A DNA stretch of 64,000 bases from Hyphomicrobium denitrificans 1NES1. Lineage in GTDB: Bacteria > Pseudomonadota > Alphaproteobacteria > Rhizobiales > Hyphomicrobiaceae. The notes below the pieces were generated by a model. The model saw only the letters and a list, made by a program, of their open reading frames with translations, ran no database searches and was not told the origin of the DNA. Below are positions 27,069 to 36,122 of the stretch, one piece after another. Each line of letters opens with the position of its first letter. Position 1 is the stretch's first letter. The translations under genes and the position numbers were made by a program. Location of the stretch: NCBI RefSeq assembly GCF_000230975.2, contig NC_021172.1:2170001-2234000 (forward strand), given 5' to 3'.

Positions 27069-29678
27069 CTACTTCGCCAGTTCTTCCTTCACCTTCGCGG
27101 CGAGCTGCGGCAGCGAGAACGGCTTCGGCAGGAATGCGAAGTTGTCGGAGCCCATGCTCTCGCGGAAGGCTTCGTTCGGATAGCCCGAAACGAAGATGAC
27201 CTTGATCGACGGGTTGCGCTTCCTGAGTTCCTTGAAGAGCGCAGGCCCATCCATTTCCGGCATGACGACGTCGGACACGACGATGTCGATCTTGCCCTCG
27301 TTCGCAGCCATGATTTCGAGCGCTTCAACGCCGTCGGTCGCTTCGAGAACCTGATAGCCCTGGCGCTTCAAGGCGCGCACGGCGAACTGGCGCACCTCGA
27401 CCTCGTCCTCGACCAGCAGCACGCGACCGGTGCCCGTCAGATCGGTTGCGCTCAGTTCCTTCCTGGCGGAGGCCATCGTTTGCGGACGCACCGCTCCTGC
27501 CTCGTCGCTGTCCTCGACGACGTAGCGCGGCAGGAAGATCTTGAAGGTCGTGCCTTTGCCGAGCTCGCTTTCAGGGAAAATGAAACCGCCCGATTGCTTG
27601 ACGATGCCGTAGACGGACGCCAGCCCGAGGCCCGTGCCTTTGCCGATGCCCTTCGTCGTAAAGAATGGCTCGAAGATCTTCGCCATCACCTCGGGGCTCA
27701 TGCCGGTGCCGGTGTCGGAGATTTCGAGCAGCACGTATTCGCCCGGCGTAAAGCCTGCGACTGCGCTCATGCGCTGGCTTTCGCGCTCGGTGACGTTCTG
27801 CGTGCGGATCGTCAGCTTGCCGCCGTCCGGCATCGCGTCGCGGGCGTTGCGCGCGAGGTTGAGAATGACCTGATAGAGCTGGTTGCTGTCGGCGCGGACA
27901 TACCAGAGGTCGCGGCCGGCCTGGAACCGAAGGTCGATCTTTTCACGCACTTGCGTTTTCAGCATGGCGCGCATTTCCGACGCCAATTCGTTGATATCGA
28001 ACACCGATACCTGCTGCGTCTGCTTGCGCGAAAAGCCGAGCAAACCGGCGACGAGGTTTGCTGCACGGTTCGCCGCCGATTGGATGTTCTTGATGTCCTT
28101 GTAGGACGGATCGCTTGGACGGTGCGTCTGCAGCAGCAGATCGGAAAAGCCGATGATGGCCGTCAGCACGTTGTTGAAGTCGTGGGCGATGCCGCCGGCC
28201 AGATTGCCGACCGCTTCCATCTTCTGGGCCTGAGCAACGCGGTTTTCGAGCTGCTTCTGCTCGGTCGCGTCGATGACATAGAGCGCTGCGGCGGCCCCAC
28301 CCGACACGGCAGCGAGCGGCGACATGAAAACGCGGCACGTAAACTGCTTCTGATCGCCTGAAGTGATCTCGATCGGCTGCACGTTGCCGCGCCCGGCCAG
28401 GACTTCGGCAAGACCTTCTTCGATGCGTGCGCGCTCATCGGCATCGCCGGTTCGCCCCAGGGCTTGCGACGCCAGCACATCCTGCGCGGGACGGCCATCG
28501 AGCACGAGGCGCATGAATGCAGCGTTGCAGCTCGCGATCCGCCCCTCCCCGTCGATGGTTGCAATGCCGAACGGTGCCGACTGGAAGAATTGAGACGCGC
28601 GAACGTCCTGGTGCGAGCGATCGCCGAGCCCAGCCGTCAGCCGGTTAATCGCCGTGATCGTGAAGCCTTCATCCGGTTGATTGCCGGCGGGCTCGACGAG
28701 AAGCGTCAGCGGCACCATGCGCCCGTCCTGGCGCGTCAGATCGAGATCGACGACGCGCTGGTCGGCTTCCGGTATCTCGGCCATGTGCTCAAGAAGCCGA
28801 GCGCCATCGCCGCCTGCCAGCTCCGCCAAGCGAAGATGGTGCGTTCTGAGCGAACCGACCGGATATCCGAGCCACTGCTCGAACGCGGCGTTGACGTGCA
28901 GGATGGTGCCGTCGCCGGCGATCGACATGAATCCGGCCGGCATCGTATCGAACGCGGCGAGCGCCGCTTCGAGACCGCCGATGCGCTGCGCCTCGTGCGC
29001 TTTCTCTTTTGAAACATTCTTGATCCGCCAAAGAGCGAGACGCTGCCGGGTGGGGCTTCCGTCGAGATCGCGGCCTGTCGATGCAAAGGGGTGCACGGAA
29101 ATTCTGGCCCAGGTCGGGCGCTGGCTCGGGCCCGGCCGCAGCTTCACGTCCTCGCTGCGCTTCTCGCCACGCTCGGCGGCGCGCGTCAGGCGAAAGAGGG
29201 CTTGCGTCGCTTCGGGCTCGCCGCTCATCACGGCTTCAAGCGCTGCGAACGGTCCTGCCTCGTTTCGGCCGAACATATCATCAAGCGCCGCATTGGCGTA
29301 AACGACCGTTCCATCGAGGTGGGCGAGGATTTGCGGCTCATCGCTGGCATCGGCGGCAGCTTTGAGCAAATCGCCAGCCGCGATGCGGGCGCCAATGCGA
29401 ATGTGTCCGGCGGCAACACCGAAAATCAGGAACATGCCGAGCATCGCCAGAACCGCGATGACGGTCAGCAGAAACGGCTCGCCGGAGCTGCTCGCAAGCA
29501 GGCCGAAAACCAAGGCGCCCGCCGCCGCAACGATTAATGCTATAGGGAGGAACCCGCCGAACCCTTCCGCTGTGTTCAGCGGATCGATCGGCGCGGCATC
29601 GATCCTCAACGCCTCGCGATCCTTCATGGGCTCGGAATCTAGCTGATTCTCGATGGCCGGGGCGTCAGACTGGAGCAT
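27069..29678 (-). CDS. cckA: Cell-cycle hybrid histidine kinase CckA
   Basis: The 869-residue membrane kinase sits at the top of the CckA-ChpT-CtrA phosphorelay that controls cell-cycle progression, polarity and motility in alphaproteobacteria. From the N-terminus there are two membrane spans (about residues 43-92), PAS-like sensory domains (about 110-470), a HisKA domain with phospho-His in [17 protein letters not shown] (His499), and an HATPase domain with N-box [14 protein letters not shown] and G-box [11 protein letters not shown] receiver domain at the end has the acceptor Asp in [14 protein letters not shown] (Asp803). The [15 protein letters not shown] ending is characteristic of CckA. 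The neighbouring fliO supports the identification, as this adjacency is common in Hyphomicrobiales. Confidence 0.95.
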   Translation of the reverse strand: MLQSDAPAIENQLDSEPMKDREALRIDAAPIDPLNTAEGFGGFLPIALIVAAAGALVFGLLASSSGEPFLLTVIAVLAMLGMFLIFGVAAGHIRIGARIAAGDLLKAAADASDEPQILAHLDGTVVYANAALDDMFGRNEAGPFAALEAVMSGEPEATQALFRLTRAAERGEKRSEDVKLRPGPSQRPTWARISVHPFASTGRDLDGSPTRQRLALWRIKNVSKEKAHEAQRIGGLEAALAAFDTMPAGFMSIAGDGTILHVNAAFEQWLGYPVGSLRTHHLRLAELAGGDGARLLEHMAEIPEADQRVVDLDLTRQDGRMVPLTLLVEPAGNQPDEGFTITAINRLTAGLGDRSHQDVRASQFFQSAPFGIATIDGEGRIASCNAAFMRLVLDGRPAQDVLASQALGRTGDADERARIEEGLAEVLAGRGNVQPIEITSGDQKQFTCRVFMSPLAAVSGGAAAALYVIDATEQKQLENRVAQAQKMEAVGNLAGGIAHDFNNVLTAIIGFSDLLLQTHRPSDPSYKDIKNIQSAANRAANLVAGLLGFSRKQTQQVSVFDINELASEMRAMLKTQVREKIDLRFQAGRDLWYVRADSNQLYQVILNLARNARDAMPDGGKLTIRTQNVTERESQRMSAVAGFTPGEYVLLEISDTGTGMSPEVMAKIFEPFFTTKGIGKGTGLGLASVYGIVKQSGGFIFPESELGKGTTFKIFLPRYVVEDSDEAGAVRPQTMASARKELSATDLTGTGRVLLVEDEVEVRQFAVRALKRQGYQVLEATDGVEALEIMAANEGKIDIVVSDVVMPEMDGPALFKELRKRNPSIKVIFVSGYPNEAFRESMGSDNFAFLPKPFSLPQLAAKVKEELAK

Positions 29679-29850
29679 GGGAACTGGAACTCAAACGCAA
29701 CTGCAACTGTGCCGCAACGAGTCGGCGCTTTTCTGTTGGCTAAGACTTCCCTCAAGAGAGTTAACATGCGGTCAACTCGAGTGTATCGATCGCTCCCTCT
29801 TGCAAGATTTCGATACGGCAGCATTCAGGCAAACCAAGCGCGAGGCAGGC

Positions 29851-30240
29851 ATGCAAACTTATATTTTCTGGACGTTGCTGTTGGCTGTGCTGGCGCTCGC
29901 GAGCGCAGGCATTACGGTTTTCGTGCGCGCTTATTTGAACGGGACCAGCCCGTCCGCGGTGCTGTTCCGGCCGAAAGGCGAGCGCCGCCTCGAGGTCGTC
30001 GACCACGCCAATGTCGACAGCCGCAGAAGGCTGCTTCTGATCCGGCGCGACGGCGTCGAGCATCTCATCATGACCGGCGGGCCTGTCGACGTTGTCATAG
30101 AGACCGGCATTACGCCGCCGACGGCTCCGCCGCCTGCAGAAATCGCACCAGCGCGCGATCGTGGCGTTTTCCGGCGTCCACCGATGTTCGGCCGCAGTGG
30201 CCAGCGGTCCCCTGAGTCGGATGTCGGCCCTCAGTTTTAG
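29851..30240 (+). CDS. Flagellar biosynthesis protein FliO-like
   Basis: The 129-residue product has one N-terminal membrane helix (TLLLAVLALASAGITVFV). A short cytoplasmic domain with the FliO pattern RRLLLIRRDGVEHLIMTGGPVDVVIETGI follows, then a Pro/Arg-rich tail. FliO helps assemble the flagellar type III export gate (FliPQR). The ATG at 29851 has GAGG upstream; a longer reading from 29653 overlaps the cckA promoter and is rejected. No other flagellar gene is in the window, so this is a FliO-like gene next to cckA, an arrangement frequent in alphaproteobacteria even away from flagellar clusters. Confidence 0.85.
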   Translation: MQTYIFWTLLLAVLALASAGITVFVRAYLNGTSPSAVLFRPKGERRLEVVDHANVDSRRRLLLIRRDGVEHLIMTGGPVDVVIETGITPPTAPPPAEIAPARDRGVFRRPPMFGRSGQRSPESDVGPQF

Positions 30241-30344
30241 GGATTGGTGACGAGGGATTGAGGATTGAGGCGAGCAGCGACGCCGCACACCTCGATCATG
30301 GCTGCAGGGCAGCGGGCAACATCACGAAATTTCCACGCGACTCT

Positions 30345-30373
30345 AGATGGCCGGGTCAAGCCCGGCCATGGAG
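30345..30373. repeat. Solo right end of family-2 element
   Basis: AGATGGCCGGG and CCCGGCCAT flank a TCAAG loop, followed by GGAGCGG. This is the right-hand hairpin of the family-2 element without a matching left end nearby. It lies 60 bases before the intact left end at 30434, so the locus has at least two insertions or a partial duplication. Confidence 0.65.
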
Positions 30374-30433
30374 CGGTGGTACTGTCGGCTTAAGCCGCCG
30401 TCGTTTCCATCGATGCCAGACGTCCCCTCTTCA

Positions 30434-30808
30434 CGTCATGGCCGCCCTCCGAGGCGGCCATCCAGGACCGCACGATGAATGATCGTTTCTTCATCTACGT
30501 CATGACCGACAAGCGCAACGGAACTATCGGCGTCACAAGTAATCTTGCACCCAGAACCCGGGAGCATTGCGAAGGAACGTTGAAGGCCTCACTTCGCGGT
30601 ATGGTCTGAAGATGCTGGTGTATTACGAGGTTTCCAATTCCATTTCGCTTGCCATACAGCGAGTGACGAGTCTCAAGCGATGGCCGCGCCGATGGAAGCT
30701 CGCACTCATAGAAAAAGATAATCCGCAATAGAAGGATTTGGCTGAAGAAGCTGCGTGGCGATATCTCAAAAGCTGCCCTGGATGGCCGGGTCAAGCCCGG
30801 CCATGGAG
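30434..30808 (+). mobile_element. Family-2 element with nuclease gene as cargo
   Basis: A left end (CGTCATGGCCGCCCTCCGAGG...CCATCCAGG, 30434-30466) and a right end (CTGGATGGCCGGG...CCCGGCCATGGAG, 30778-30808) enclose about 310 bp that is almost exactly one decayed GIY-YIG nuclease gene. The shorter copies at 6683-6775 and 7259-7350 have the same ends with only 25-30 bp between them. That is the pattern of an autonomous-like long form and deleted short forms. Mobility is inferred from this; no target duplication was identified. Confidence 0.55.
30475..30770 (+). pseudogene. Decayed GIY-YIG endonuclease gene
   Basis: The start, MNDRFFIYVMTDKRNGTIGV-TSNLAPRTREH, is that of short GIY-YIG (UPF0213-like) nucleases, but the normal GTLYIGVTSNL has lost residues, including the second YIG Tyr. 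A frame change near 30595-30605 shifts to RYGLKMLVYYEVSNSISLAI and KRWPRRWKLALIEKDNP. An in-frame TAG at 30729 replaces the usual Trp codon before KDLAEE. So at least three lesions are present: a small deletion, a frameshift and a nonsense codon. Intact relatives are about 90-100 residues. The gene sits entirely inside the family-2 repeat ends. Confidence 0.8.
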
Positions 30809-31021
30809 TGTAGGAGCGGGGGAGTGTAGGAGCCGGTTTAATTCAGCCAGCGGCATGGCGCGCTTCAAAGATCGGGCACAAGCATGTCGTGATCGCGACG
30901 GCGGCCATTCACGACACGTTTTCCGAATTTTATTGTGACCGCGCGGCACGGAACAATTGAAAAGTCCAAGCCTCATCAGGCTCACTTTTCTATCGCGAAC
31001 CTCGTCAGCGCCCGAGTCGTA

Positions 31022-31288
31022 TTAGCGCGGGTCTTCGACGTCGCCGAAGTCGGCCATCGTCAGCTTGCGCAGATCGAGCGGCTTGACGGCGCTGGCGACC
31101 CCATTGTGGCGAGCGAACTTTGTCGCGCGGACGGATACGTTTCGTGCCGCGGGGGCATTCCACATGGCCGGGCTTGCCATTGCATCCACGTAGGGGAACG
31201 TCTTAACCCACGATGCCGACGACAGCACGGCACTTGCCATCGTCGCTACAGCTGCTGTCGACAGCATTGACGAGACAGTAATCGACAC
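31022..31288 (-). CDS. Small protein with hydrophobic N-terminus
   Basis: This 88-residue frame starts at GTG (31288), chosen because GAGGGG lies 8 bases upstream. The N-terminus (SITVSSMLSTAAVATMASAVLSSAS) is a weak signal peptide or membrane anchor. The C-terminal half ends in LDLRKLTMADFGDVEDPR, a charged tail. No family is recognised. Only one cysteine-free domain is visible. Its downstream side (30809-31021) holds no gene. The good ribosome site and protein-like composition support it as real, but it could be strain-specific. Confidence 0.55.
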   Translation of the reverse strand: MSITVSSMLSTAAVATMASAVLSSASWVKTFPYVDAMASPAMWNAPAARNVSVRATKFARHNGVASAVKPLDLRKLTMADFGDVEDPR

Positions 31289-31413
31289 GAGCGTTACCCC
31301 TCTTCAGACACGCGAGCTGCGGTGAGAGGAGTGTCGGCCTAATCCATTAATGGCCCGTAAAGTCGTGGCGCGAAATGGGGCGGCGGACCGCAAATAATAG
31401 CGCCGTCGCCTGC

Positions 31414-32145
31414 CTATTCCTCGCGGTAGACGCGTTCGCGGCGTTCGTGGCGCTCCTGCGCCTCGACCGAGAGCGTAGCGATGGGGCGGGCATCGAGCCG
31501 CTTCAGACCGATCGGCTCGCCGGTATCCTCGCAATAGCCGTACGTGCCGTCCTCGATCCGGCCGAGTGCCGCGTCGATCTTCGCAATCAGCTTGCGCTGG
31601 CGATCGCGCGTCCTGAGCTCGGTTGCGCGGTCCGTCTCGGACGTCGCGCGATCGGCAAGGTCTGCGTGCTGGGTCGAATCCTCATGCAGGATGGCGAGCG
31701 TTTCGCGCGTCTGACGCAGAATTTCGTCTTTCCAGTCGAGCAGCCGCTTACGGAAATAAGCCTTGTGCATGTCGTTCATGAAAGGCTCGCCATCCGACGG
31801 TTTGTAGCCCGGAGGAAGAACGATATCTGCAATCTTTACGCGCGGAGCCATCTTCTTGTTCGTACCCTCTGACTTCTTCGATGCCGGTTTCGGCGCTGCG
31901 GCCTGCCGCGCTGCGACGCCCGGTGCGGCAGGCTTCTGAACTGCCGGCTTGGCGGCGGTCGCGGTCTTCTCCTTGGAAGACTTGACCGGCGCCGGTTTTA
32001 CTGCGGACTTTGCCGTTTTCTTTTTATCTGCGGCAGGCTTGCTTGCCGACGTTTTGCTGGCCTTCGCCGAGTGAGCAGCCTTGGCAACAGCCTTCTTGTC
32101 GGCGGATTTTCCCTTCGCCGCTTTTCCCGCGATCGTCTTGCTCAT
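31414..32145 (-). CDS. dksA: RNA polymerase-binding regulator DksA with basic N-terminal extension
   Basis: The C-terminal 135 residues are a standard alphaproteobacterial DksA: a coiled-coil hairpin (FMNDMHKAYFRKRLLDWKDEILRQTRE...DRATSETDRATELRTRDRQRKL) followed by YGYCEDTGEPIGLKRLDARP. This uses one Cys instead of the four zinc ligands of the Escherichia coli protein. DksA binds the polymerase secondary channel and, with ppGpp, resets rRNA and amino-acid promoters. The unusual part is residues 1-105, a Lys/Ala/Ser/Pro low-complexity tail like a histone H1 tail or poly-Lys/Ala linker, absent from typical 140-150-residue DksA. The start at 32145 is the only reasonable one for that frame. It could instead start internally at MAPRVKIADIVLPPG (about residue 99). 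Confidence 0.92.
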   Translation of the reverse strand: MSKTIAGKAAKGKSADKKAVAKAAHSAKASKTSASKPAADKKKTAKSAVKPAPVKSSKEKTATAAKPAVQKPAAPGVAARQAAAPKPASKKSEGTNKKMAPRVKIADIVLPPGYKPSDGEPFMNDMHKAYFRKRLLDWKDEILRQTRETLAILHEDSTQHADLADRATSETDRATELRTRDRQRKLIAKIDAALGRIEDGTYGYCEDTGEPIGLKRLDARPIATLSVEAQERHERRERVYREE

Positions 32146-32464
32146 CGTCCGCCTCTCCTGAGGCTTATGCGCTCGAGCTGATAATCGTCACCGAAGGAGT
32201 CTGATCCGCAAAGAATCGAGCCCGTTTCCGGCCGACCCTTATCTATTCGGAGGCGGCCTTGAGTCAAGCACGTGCAGCGGCCAATCTGCGATCGCGACCG
32301 TCTTAATTATTATAACAATAACAGTAACTTGGCGAGAAAGCGAGGTCTACGCGCCAGCGCCTCTCAAGGATAGTTTCCCGCCGGTCGTGCGCTTCGGTCA
32401 TCTTGCTCGTCATTTCGGGCGCCCCTTAGACTGAAAGAACGCAAACCCGAGGTCACAGCATTTC
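32146..32464. other. Intergenic region between dksA and the MoxR gene
   Basis: This 319-base divergent promoter region has no supported gene. An AT-rich patch at 32300-32330 (TTAATTATTATAACAATAACAG) is the most likely promoter core. No strong hairpin or repeat-family member is present. Confidence 0.4.
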
Positions 32465-33310
32465 ATGAAATTCGAGGGCACCTCCTCCTACGTCGCGACC
32501 GACGATTTGAAGATCGCAGTCAATGCCGCCATCCGGCTCGAACGCCCGCTTCTCATCAAGGGCGAGCCCGGGACAGGCAAATCGGTTCTCGCCGCCGAAG
32601 TTGCAAGAGTCCTCGGCGCGCCTTTGATCGAATGGCACATCAAATCGACGACGAAGGCGCAGCAAGGCCTTTACGAGTACGATGCGGTTTCGCGATTGCG
32701 TGACGGCCAGCTCGGCGATGAGCGCGTCAAGAACATCGCGAACTACATCAAGCGCGGCAAACTCTGGGATGCCTTCACGGCGGCCGAACGTTCGGTGCTG
32801 CTGATCGATGAGATCGACAAGGCCGACATCGAGTTTCCGAACGACCTTCTGCAAGAACTCGATCGCATGGAGTTCTTCGTCTACGAGACGGGCGAGACGG
32901 TGAAGGCCACAACGCGCCCAATCGTGCTCATCACGTCGAATAACGAAAAAGAACTGCCCGACGCGTTTCTCCGGCGCTGCTTTTTCCACTTCATCAAATT
33001 CCCGGATGCGGAGACGATGCGGCGCATCGTGGACGTGCATTTTCCGGGGCTCAAAAACCGGCTCGTCGGCGATGCGCTTCGGATTTTCTATGAATTGCGC
33101 GACGTACCGGGCCTCAAGAAGAAACCGTCGACATCGGAATTGCTCGACTGGCTGAAACTGCTTCTGCATGAGGATATCGATCCCGCCCTCATCCGCGAAA
33201 GCGATCCCAGGAAGCTCGTGCCACCGCTTGCGGGAGCTTTGATCAAGAACGAGCAGGACGTGCATTTGCTCGAGCGCCTGGCGTTCATGACGCGCCGGCG
33301 CAAGGAATAG
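32465..33310 (+). CDS. MoxR-type AAA+ ATPase
   Basis: The 281-residue cytosolic ATPase has Walker A KGEPGTGKSVLAAE (about residues 36-44), Walker B VLLIDEIDKAD (about 114-124), sensor 1 LITSNNEKELPDAFLRRC with an Arg finger, and a C-terminal lid. MoxR/CoxD ATPases act with von Willebrand A-domain proteins to mature metal enzymes such as methanol dehydrogenase or CO dehydrogenase. Usually a VWA gene follows; here the next gene is a small lipoprotein, so the partner must be elsewhere. The start at 32465 begins MKFEGTSSYVATDDL, normal for the subfamily. Confidence 0.93.
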   Translation: MKFEGTSSYVATDDLKIAVNAAIRLERPLLIKGEPGTGKSVLAAEVARVLGAPLIEWHIKSTTKAQQGLYEYDAVSRLRDGQLGDERVKNIANYIKRGKLWDAFTAAERSVLLIDEIDKADIEFPNDLLQELDRMEFFVYETGETVKATTRPIVLITSNNEKELPDAFLRRCFFHFIKFPDAETMRRIVDVHFPGLKNRLVGDALRIFYELRDVPGLKKKPSTSELLDWLKLLLHEDIDPALIRESDPRKLVPPLAGALIKNEQDVHLLERLAFMTRRRKE

Positions 33311-33532
33311 CGTTCTCCATCTTCTCGCAATTGATCGCCTACTGATTATGGCAGCGGACTTCTCGCATCTGCGAAATCGCCAATCCTTTGCGTATAAAAT
33401 TCAGAACTTTGTTCAGTCGCGTTTCTACAATCTGCGGCAACCAGCTTGATTTCGGCCAGAGGTTGCGCCTCTATGGCTCTATTCCTACTTTTCGAGACCA
33501 TCGGAATATTTTTGCGGCTAGGGAGATGTGTG

Positions 33533-33793
33533 ATGAGAAAGTTTCTAATTGCGTTGGCGGTGCTCGGCGCACTCGGCAGCGCGGCCTGCGATAGTCAGAA
33601 AAAGGCTGATACCGCTGCGGATAAAGCTACCACCGACCAGCCCGCGGCGGACAAGGCTGATGCCGAGAAACCCGCTGCTGAAACGCCCGCAACACCGGCA
33701 CCGGCGCCCAGCGATAGCTCGACAACGACCACACCGCCGGCCAACGATAGTTCGACGACACAGCCAAGCCCGGCACCAGCACCGGCGCCCTAG
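33533..33793 (+). CDS. Small lipoprotein with Ala/Pro/Thr tail
   Basis: The 86-residue product starts MRKFLIALAVLGALGSAAC, a full lipoprotein signal with Cys at residue 19. The mature chain is entirely low-complexity Lys/Ala/Asp then Pro/Thr/Ser (TTDQPAADKADAEKPAAE, PSDSSTTTTPPAND, ending PAPAPAP). The ATG has GGGAG 7 bases upstream; upstream readings in the same frame are rejected. Such short disordered lipoproteins are common in Hyphomicrobium-like genomes and may act as periplasmic spacers. No family assignment is possible. Confidence 0.75.
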   Translation: MRKFLIALAVLGALGSAACDSQKKADTAADKATTDQPAADKADAEKPAAETPATPAPAPSDSSTTTTPPANDSSTTQPSPAPAPAP

Positions 33794-34076
33794 GTATTTC
33801 CAGGCGTTACCGTCCGGCTCATTCGTTACAGGCTTGAAGAAGGTAGGCTATTCGGCGTAGCCGCCCTTTAGCTGCCTCTTGTGCGTTTTTGTCGCGAACG
33901 GTAACCACCATTCGGTGAAATGCTGGGCATATACGGGATCGCTGCGGAAACTCCGTTACCGCAGCGATTTGGTGTGCCAAGGTTGGCTCGCCTGGCTTTG
34001 CGGTGATGCGACCGCGATCTGATTCATCTGCGGCGCTTGCCGCAATCACTCCCCCATAAGAAAGCTTGGACGTTGT

Positions 34077-36116
34077 ATGTGTGGCATCTTCGGTATCATC
34101 GATCTTAAAGGGCGCCGCACGGTTCCTGCTTCCGTGCTCAGACGCGCCGCCGATACGATGCACCACCGCGGCCCCGACGAGGACGGCTATCTGCAACGAC
34201 CCGGCCTCGGCTTCGCGTCGCGCCGGCTCAGCATCGTCGGATTGGCCGATGGCCAACAGCCGATGTTCAACGAGGACAAGAGCGTCTCGGTCGTCTTCAA
34301 CGGCGAAATCTACGACCACGACGACTGGCGCCGCGAGCTGACGGCGCAAGGGCACACGCTCAGGACGCATTGCGATACCGAAATTCTTCCGCACATGTGG
34401 GAAGAATATCGCGAAGACATGTTCGCGAAGCTCAACGGCCAGTTTGCATTCACGCTGTTCGACGAGCGCAAGCAGAAGTTCATTCTGGCGCGCGATCGTT
34501 TCGGTATCTGTCCGCTCTACTGGACACGCACGACACGCTTCGGAACCGACTGGCTGATTTTCGGGTCCGAGATCAAGACGCTGCTCGCGACCGGCATGAT
34601 CGAGCCGAAGCCCGACCGGCGCGGCATCGATGCCGTTTTCAATTTCCTCGCTGTGGCGGGACCGTTCAGCTGCTTTGACGGCATCAACATCCTGCCGCCC
34701 GGCACGTTCCTGAAGATCGCACGCGAGCGCCCCGGAGAGACGGCCAAAATCAGCGAGCACACATATTGGTCGATGGACTTTCCCGATAAGGGAATGGAAG
34801 CGCGCGGACAGGATGAGCAGACGCTCGTCAAGGAGTTCGAAAGCGTTCTCTACGCAGCCGTGAAGCGGCGTCTCCGAGCCGATGTCCCCGTCGCATCGTA
34901 TTTAAGCGGCGGCGTCGATTCCAGCACCGTCGTAGCGATGGCGCGGGACATTCTCGGCGCGGCGCCCGCGACCTTCACCGTCAAAATTCGCGATCCGAAG
35001 CTCGACGAGACCGAGCAGGCGGCGCAAATCTCAAGGCATCTCAATGCCGATCCCTATATCGTACCGTGCGGTTCAGAAGAGATCGTCTCGAACTATCAAC
35101 GGCTGCTGGTCGCGACGGAAGCGCCGGTGACCGATACGTCGTGCACGGCGCTGATGCTGCTCGCGGGGAAAGTCCACGACGAAGGCTTCAAAGTTGCATT
35201 GACCGGCGAAGGCTCTGACGAATGGCTTGCCGGTTACCCCTGGTACAAGATCGATCGCGTGTTCGAGTGGCTCGGCGCCGTTTCCGGCGGCGCGCTCCAT
35301 ACGGCGGTTAAGAAGCGTTTTTTCAACTGGCTCGGCTGCGGCGAGGATGCCGTTGCATACCTCGAAAAATGCATTCCGACGGCCGGCGGACCGCATGCAT
35401 TCCAACGCTTCTATGATCTGCTCGGCGCGTCGCGCTTCCGCTTTTACAGCCCCGACATGCTGAGCGACCTTGCCGATCACGATCCATATACGGATTTCGC
35501 GCCGGATCTCGGACGCGCCGAGCGCTGGCATCCGGTCAATCGCGCCATCTACTGGGCGGGCCGCATTCATCTTCCGGGACAGCTTCTGAGCCTCAAGGGC
35601 GATCGCATCGCGATGAGCCAGTCGGTCGAGATGCGCTATCCGTTCCTCGACAACAACGTCTTCGATTTCCTCTCCGGACTCGATCCGAATTGGAAGATCA
35701 AAGGACTCAAGGAAAAATATCTGCTCAGGCGCGTCGCCGAGAAATGGCTGCCGAAGCAGGTTGCGTGGCGGCCGAAGGCCATGTTCCGCGCGCCTCTCGA
35801 CGGATTCTTCCTGCAGCAGCGGCTACCTTATGTCGACGAACTCCTGAGTGAAGCGTCGCTCAAGAAGTCGGGATATTTCGACCCTCAGGCCGTCGCGCTC
35901 TGGCGGACAAAGTACCGCGAACTGTCACCGCGGTTTTACCAGCGGAGCTCGATGGAGCTGGGACTCGTCGCCGTGCTTGCGACGCAGCTCTGGCATCACA
36001 CCTTCATCGACCCGTCACTTGCGAGCCTTCCCGACTGGCGCACGCTCGCAGGCGTCGATAAAGATACGCGCGATCTGGGTTTCGCAATGCAAATGCCGGA
36101 GAGCGCCGCCGTCTGA
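34077..36116 (+). CDS. asnB: Glutamine-hydrolysing asparagine synthase
   Basis: The 679-residue enzyme amidates aspartate with ammonia from glutamine. The N-terminal nucleophile domain starts MCGIFGIIDLKGRR, with catalytic Cys exposed as residue 2, and has MHHRGPDEDGY and FNGEIYDHDDWRRE. The synthetase domain has the PP-loop YLSGGVDSSTVVAM (about residues 277-290), GEGSDEWLAGYPWYK, and EMRYPFLDNNV followed by APLDGFF. It is somewhat longer than the 550-640 residues of typical AsnB, mostly in the C-terminal part. The gene stands alone, converging on a tetR-like gene 6 bases away. Other amidotransferases of this family act on cell-surface sugars or peptides, so the substrate is by homology. Confidence 0.93.
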   Translation: MCGIFGIIDLKGRRTVPASVLRRAADTMHHRGPDEDGYLQRPGLGFASRRLSIVGLADGQQPMFNEDKSVSVVFNGEIYDHDDWRRELTAQGHTLRTHCDTEILPHMWEEYREDMFAKLNGQFAFTLFDERKQKFILARDRFGICPLYWTRTTRFGTDWLIFGSEIKTLLATGMIEPKPDRRGIDAVFNFLAVAGPFSCFDGINILPPGTFLKIARERPGETAKISEHTYWSMDFPDKGMEARGQDEQTLVKEFESVLYAAVKRRLRADVPVASYLSGGVDSSTVVAMARDILGAAPATFTVKIRDPKLDETEQAAQISRHLNADPYIVPCGSEEIVSNYQRLLVATEAPVTDTSCTALMLLAGKVHDEGFKVALTGEGSDEWLAGYPWYKIDRVFEWLGAVSGGALHTAVKKRFFNWLGCGEDAVAYLEKCIPTAGGPHAFQRFYDLLGASRFRFYSPDMLSDLADHDPYTDFAPDLGRAERWHPVNRAIYWAGRIHLPGQLLSLKGDRIAMSQSVEMRYPFLDNNVFDFLSGLDPNWKIKGLKEKYLLRRVAEKWLPKQVAWRPKAMFRAPLDGFFLQQRLPYVDELLSEASLKKSGYFDPQAVALWRTKYRELSPRFYQRSSMELGLVAVLATQLWHHTFIDPSLASLPDWRTLAGVDKDTRDLGFAMQMPESAAV

Positions 36117-36122
36117 CGGTGT

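Noticed and set aside
33819-34760. 313-codon open frame on the minus strand over asnB
   Set aside because: It lies antisense to the conserved asnB N-terminal domain and has the Arg/Ala/Asp/His-rich composition of a shadow frame.
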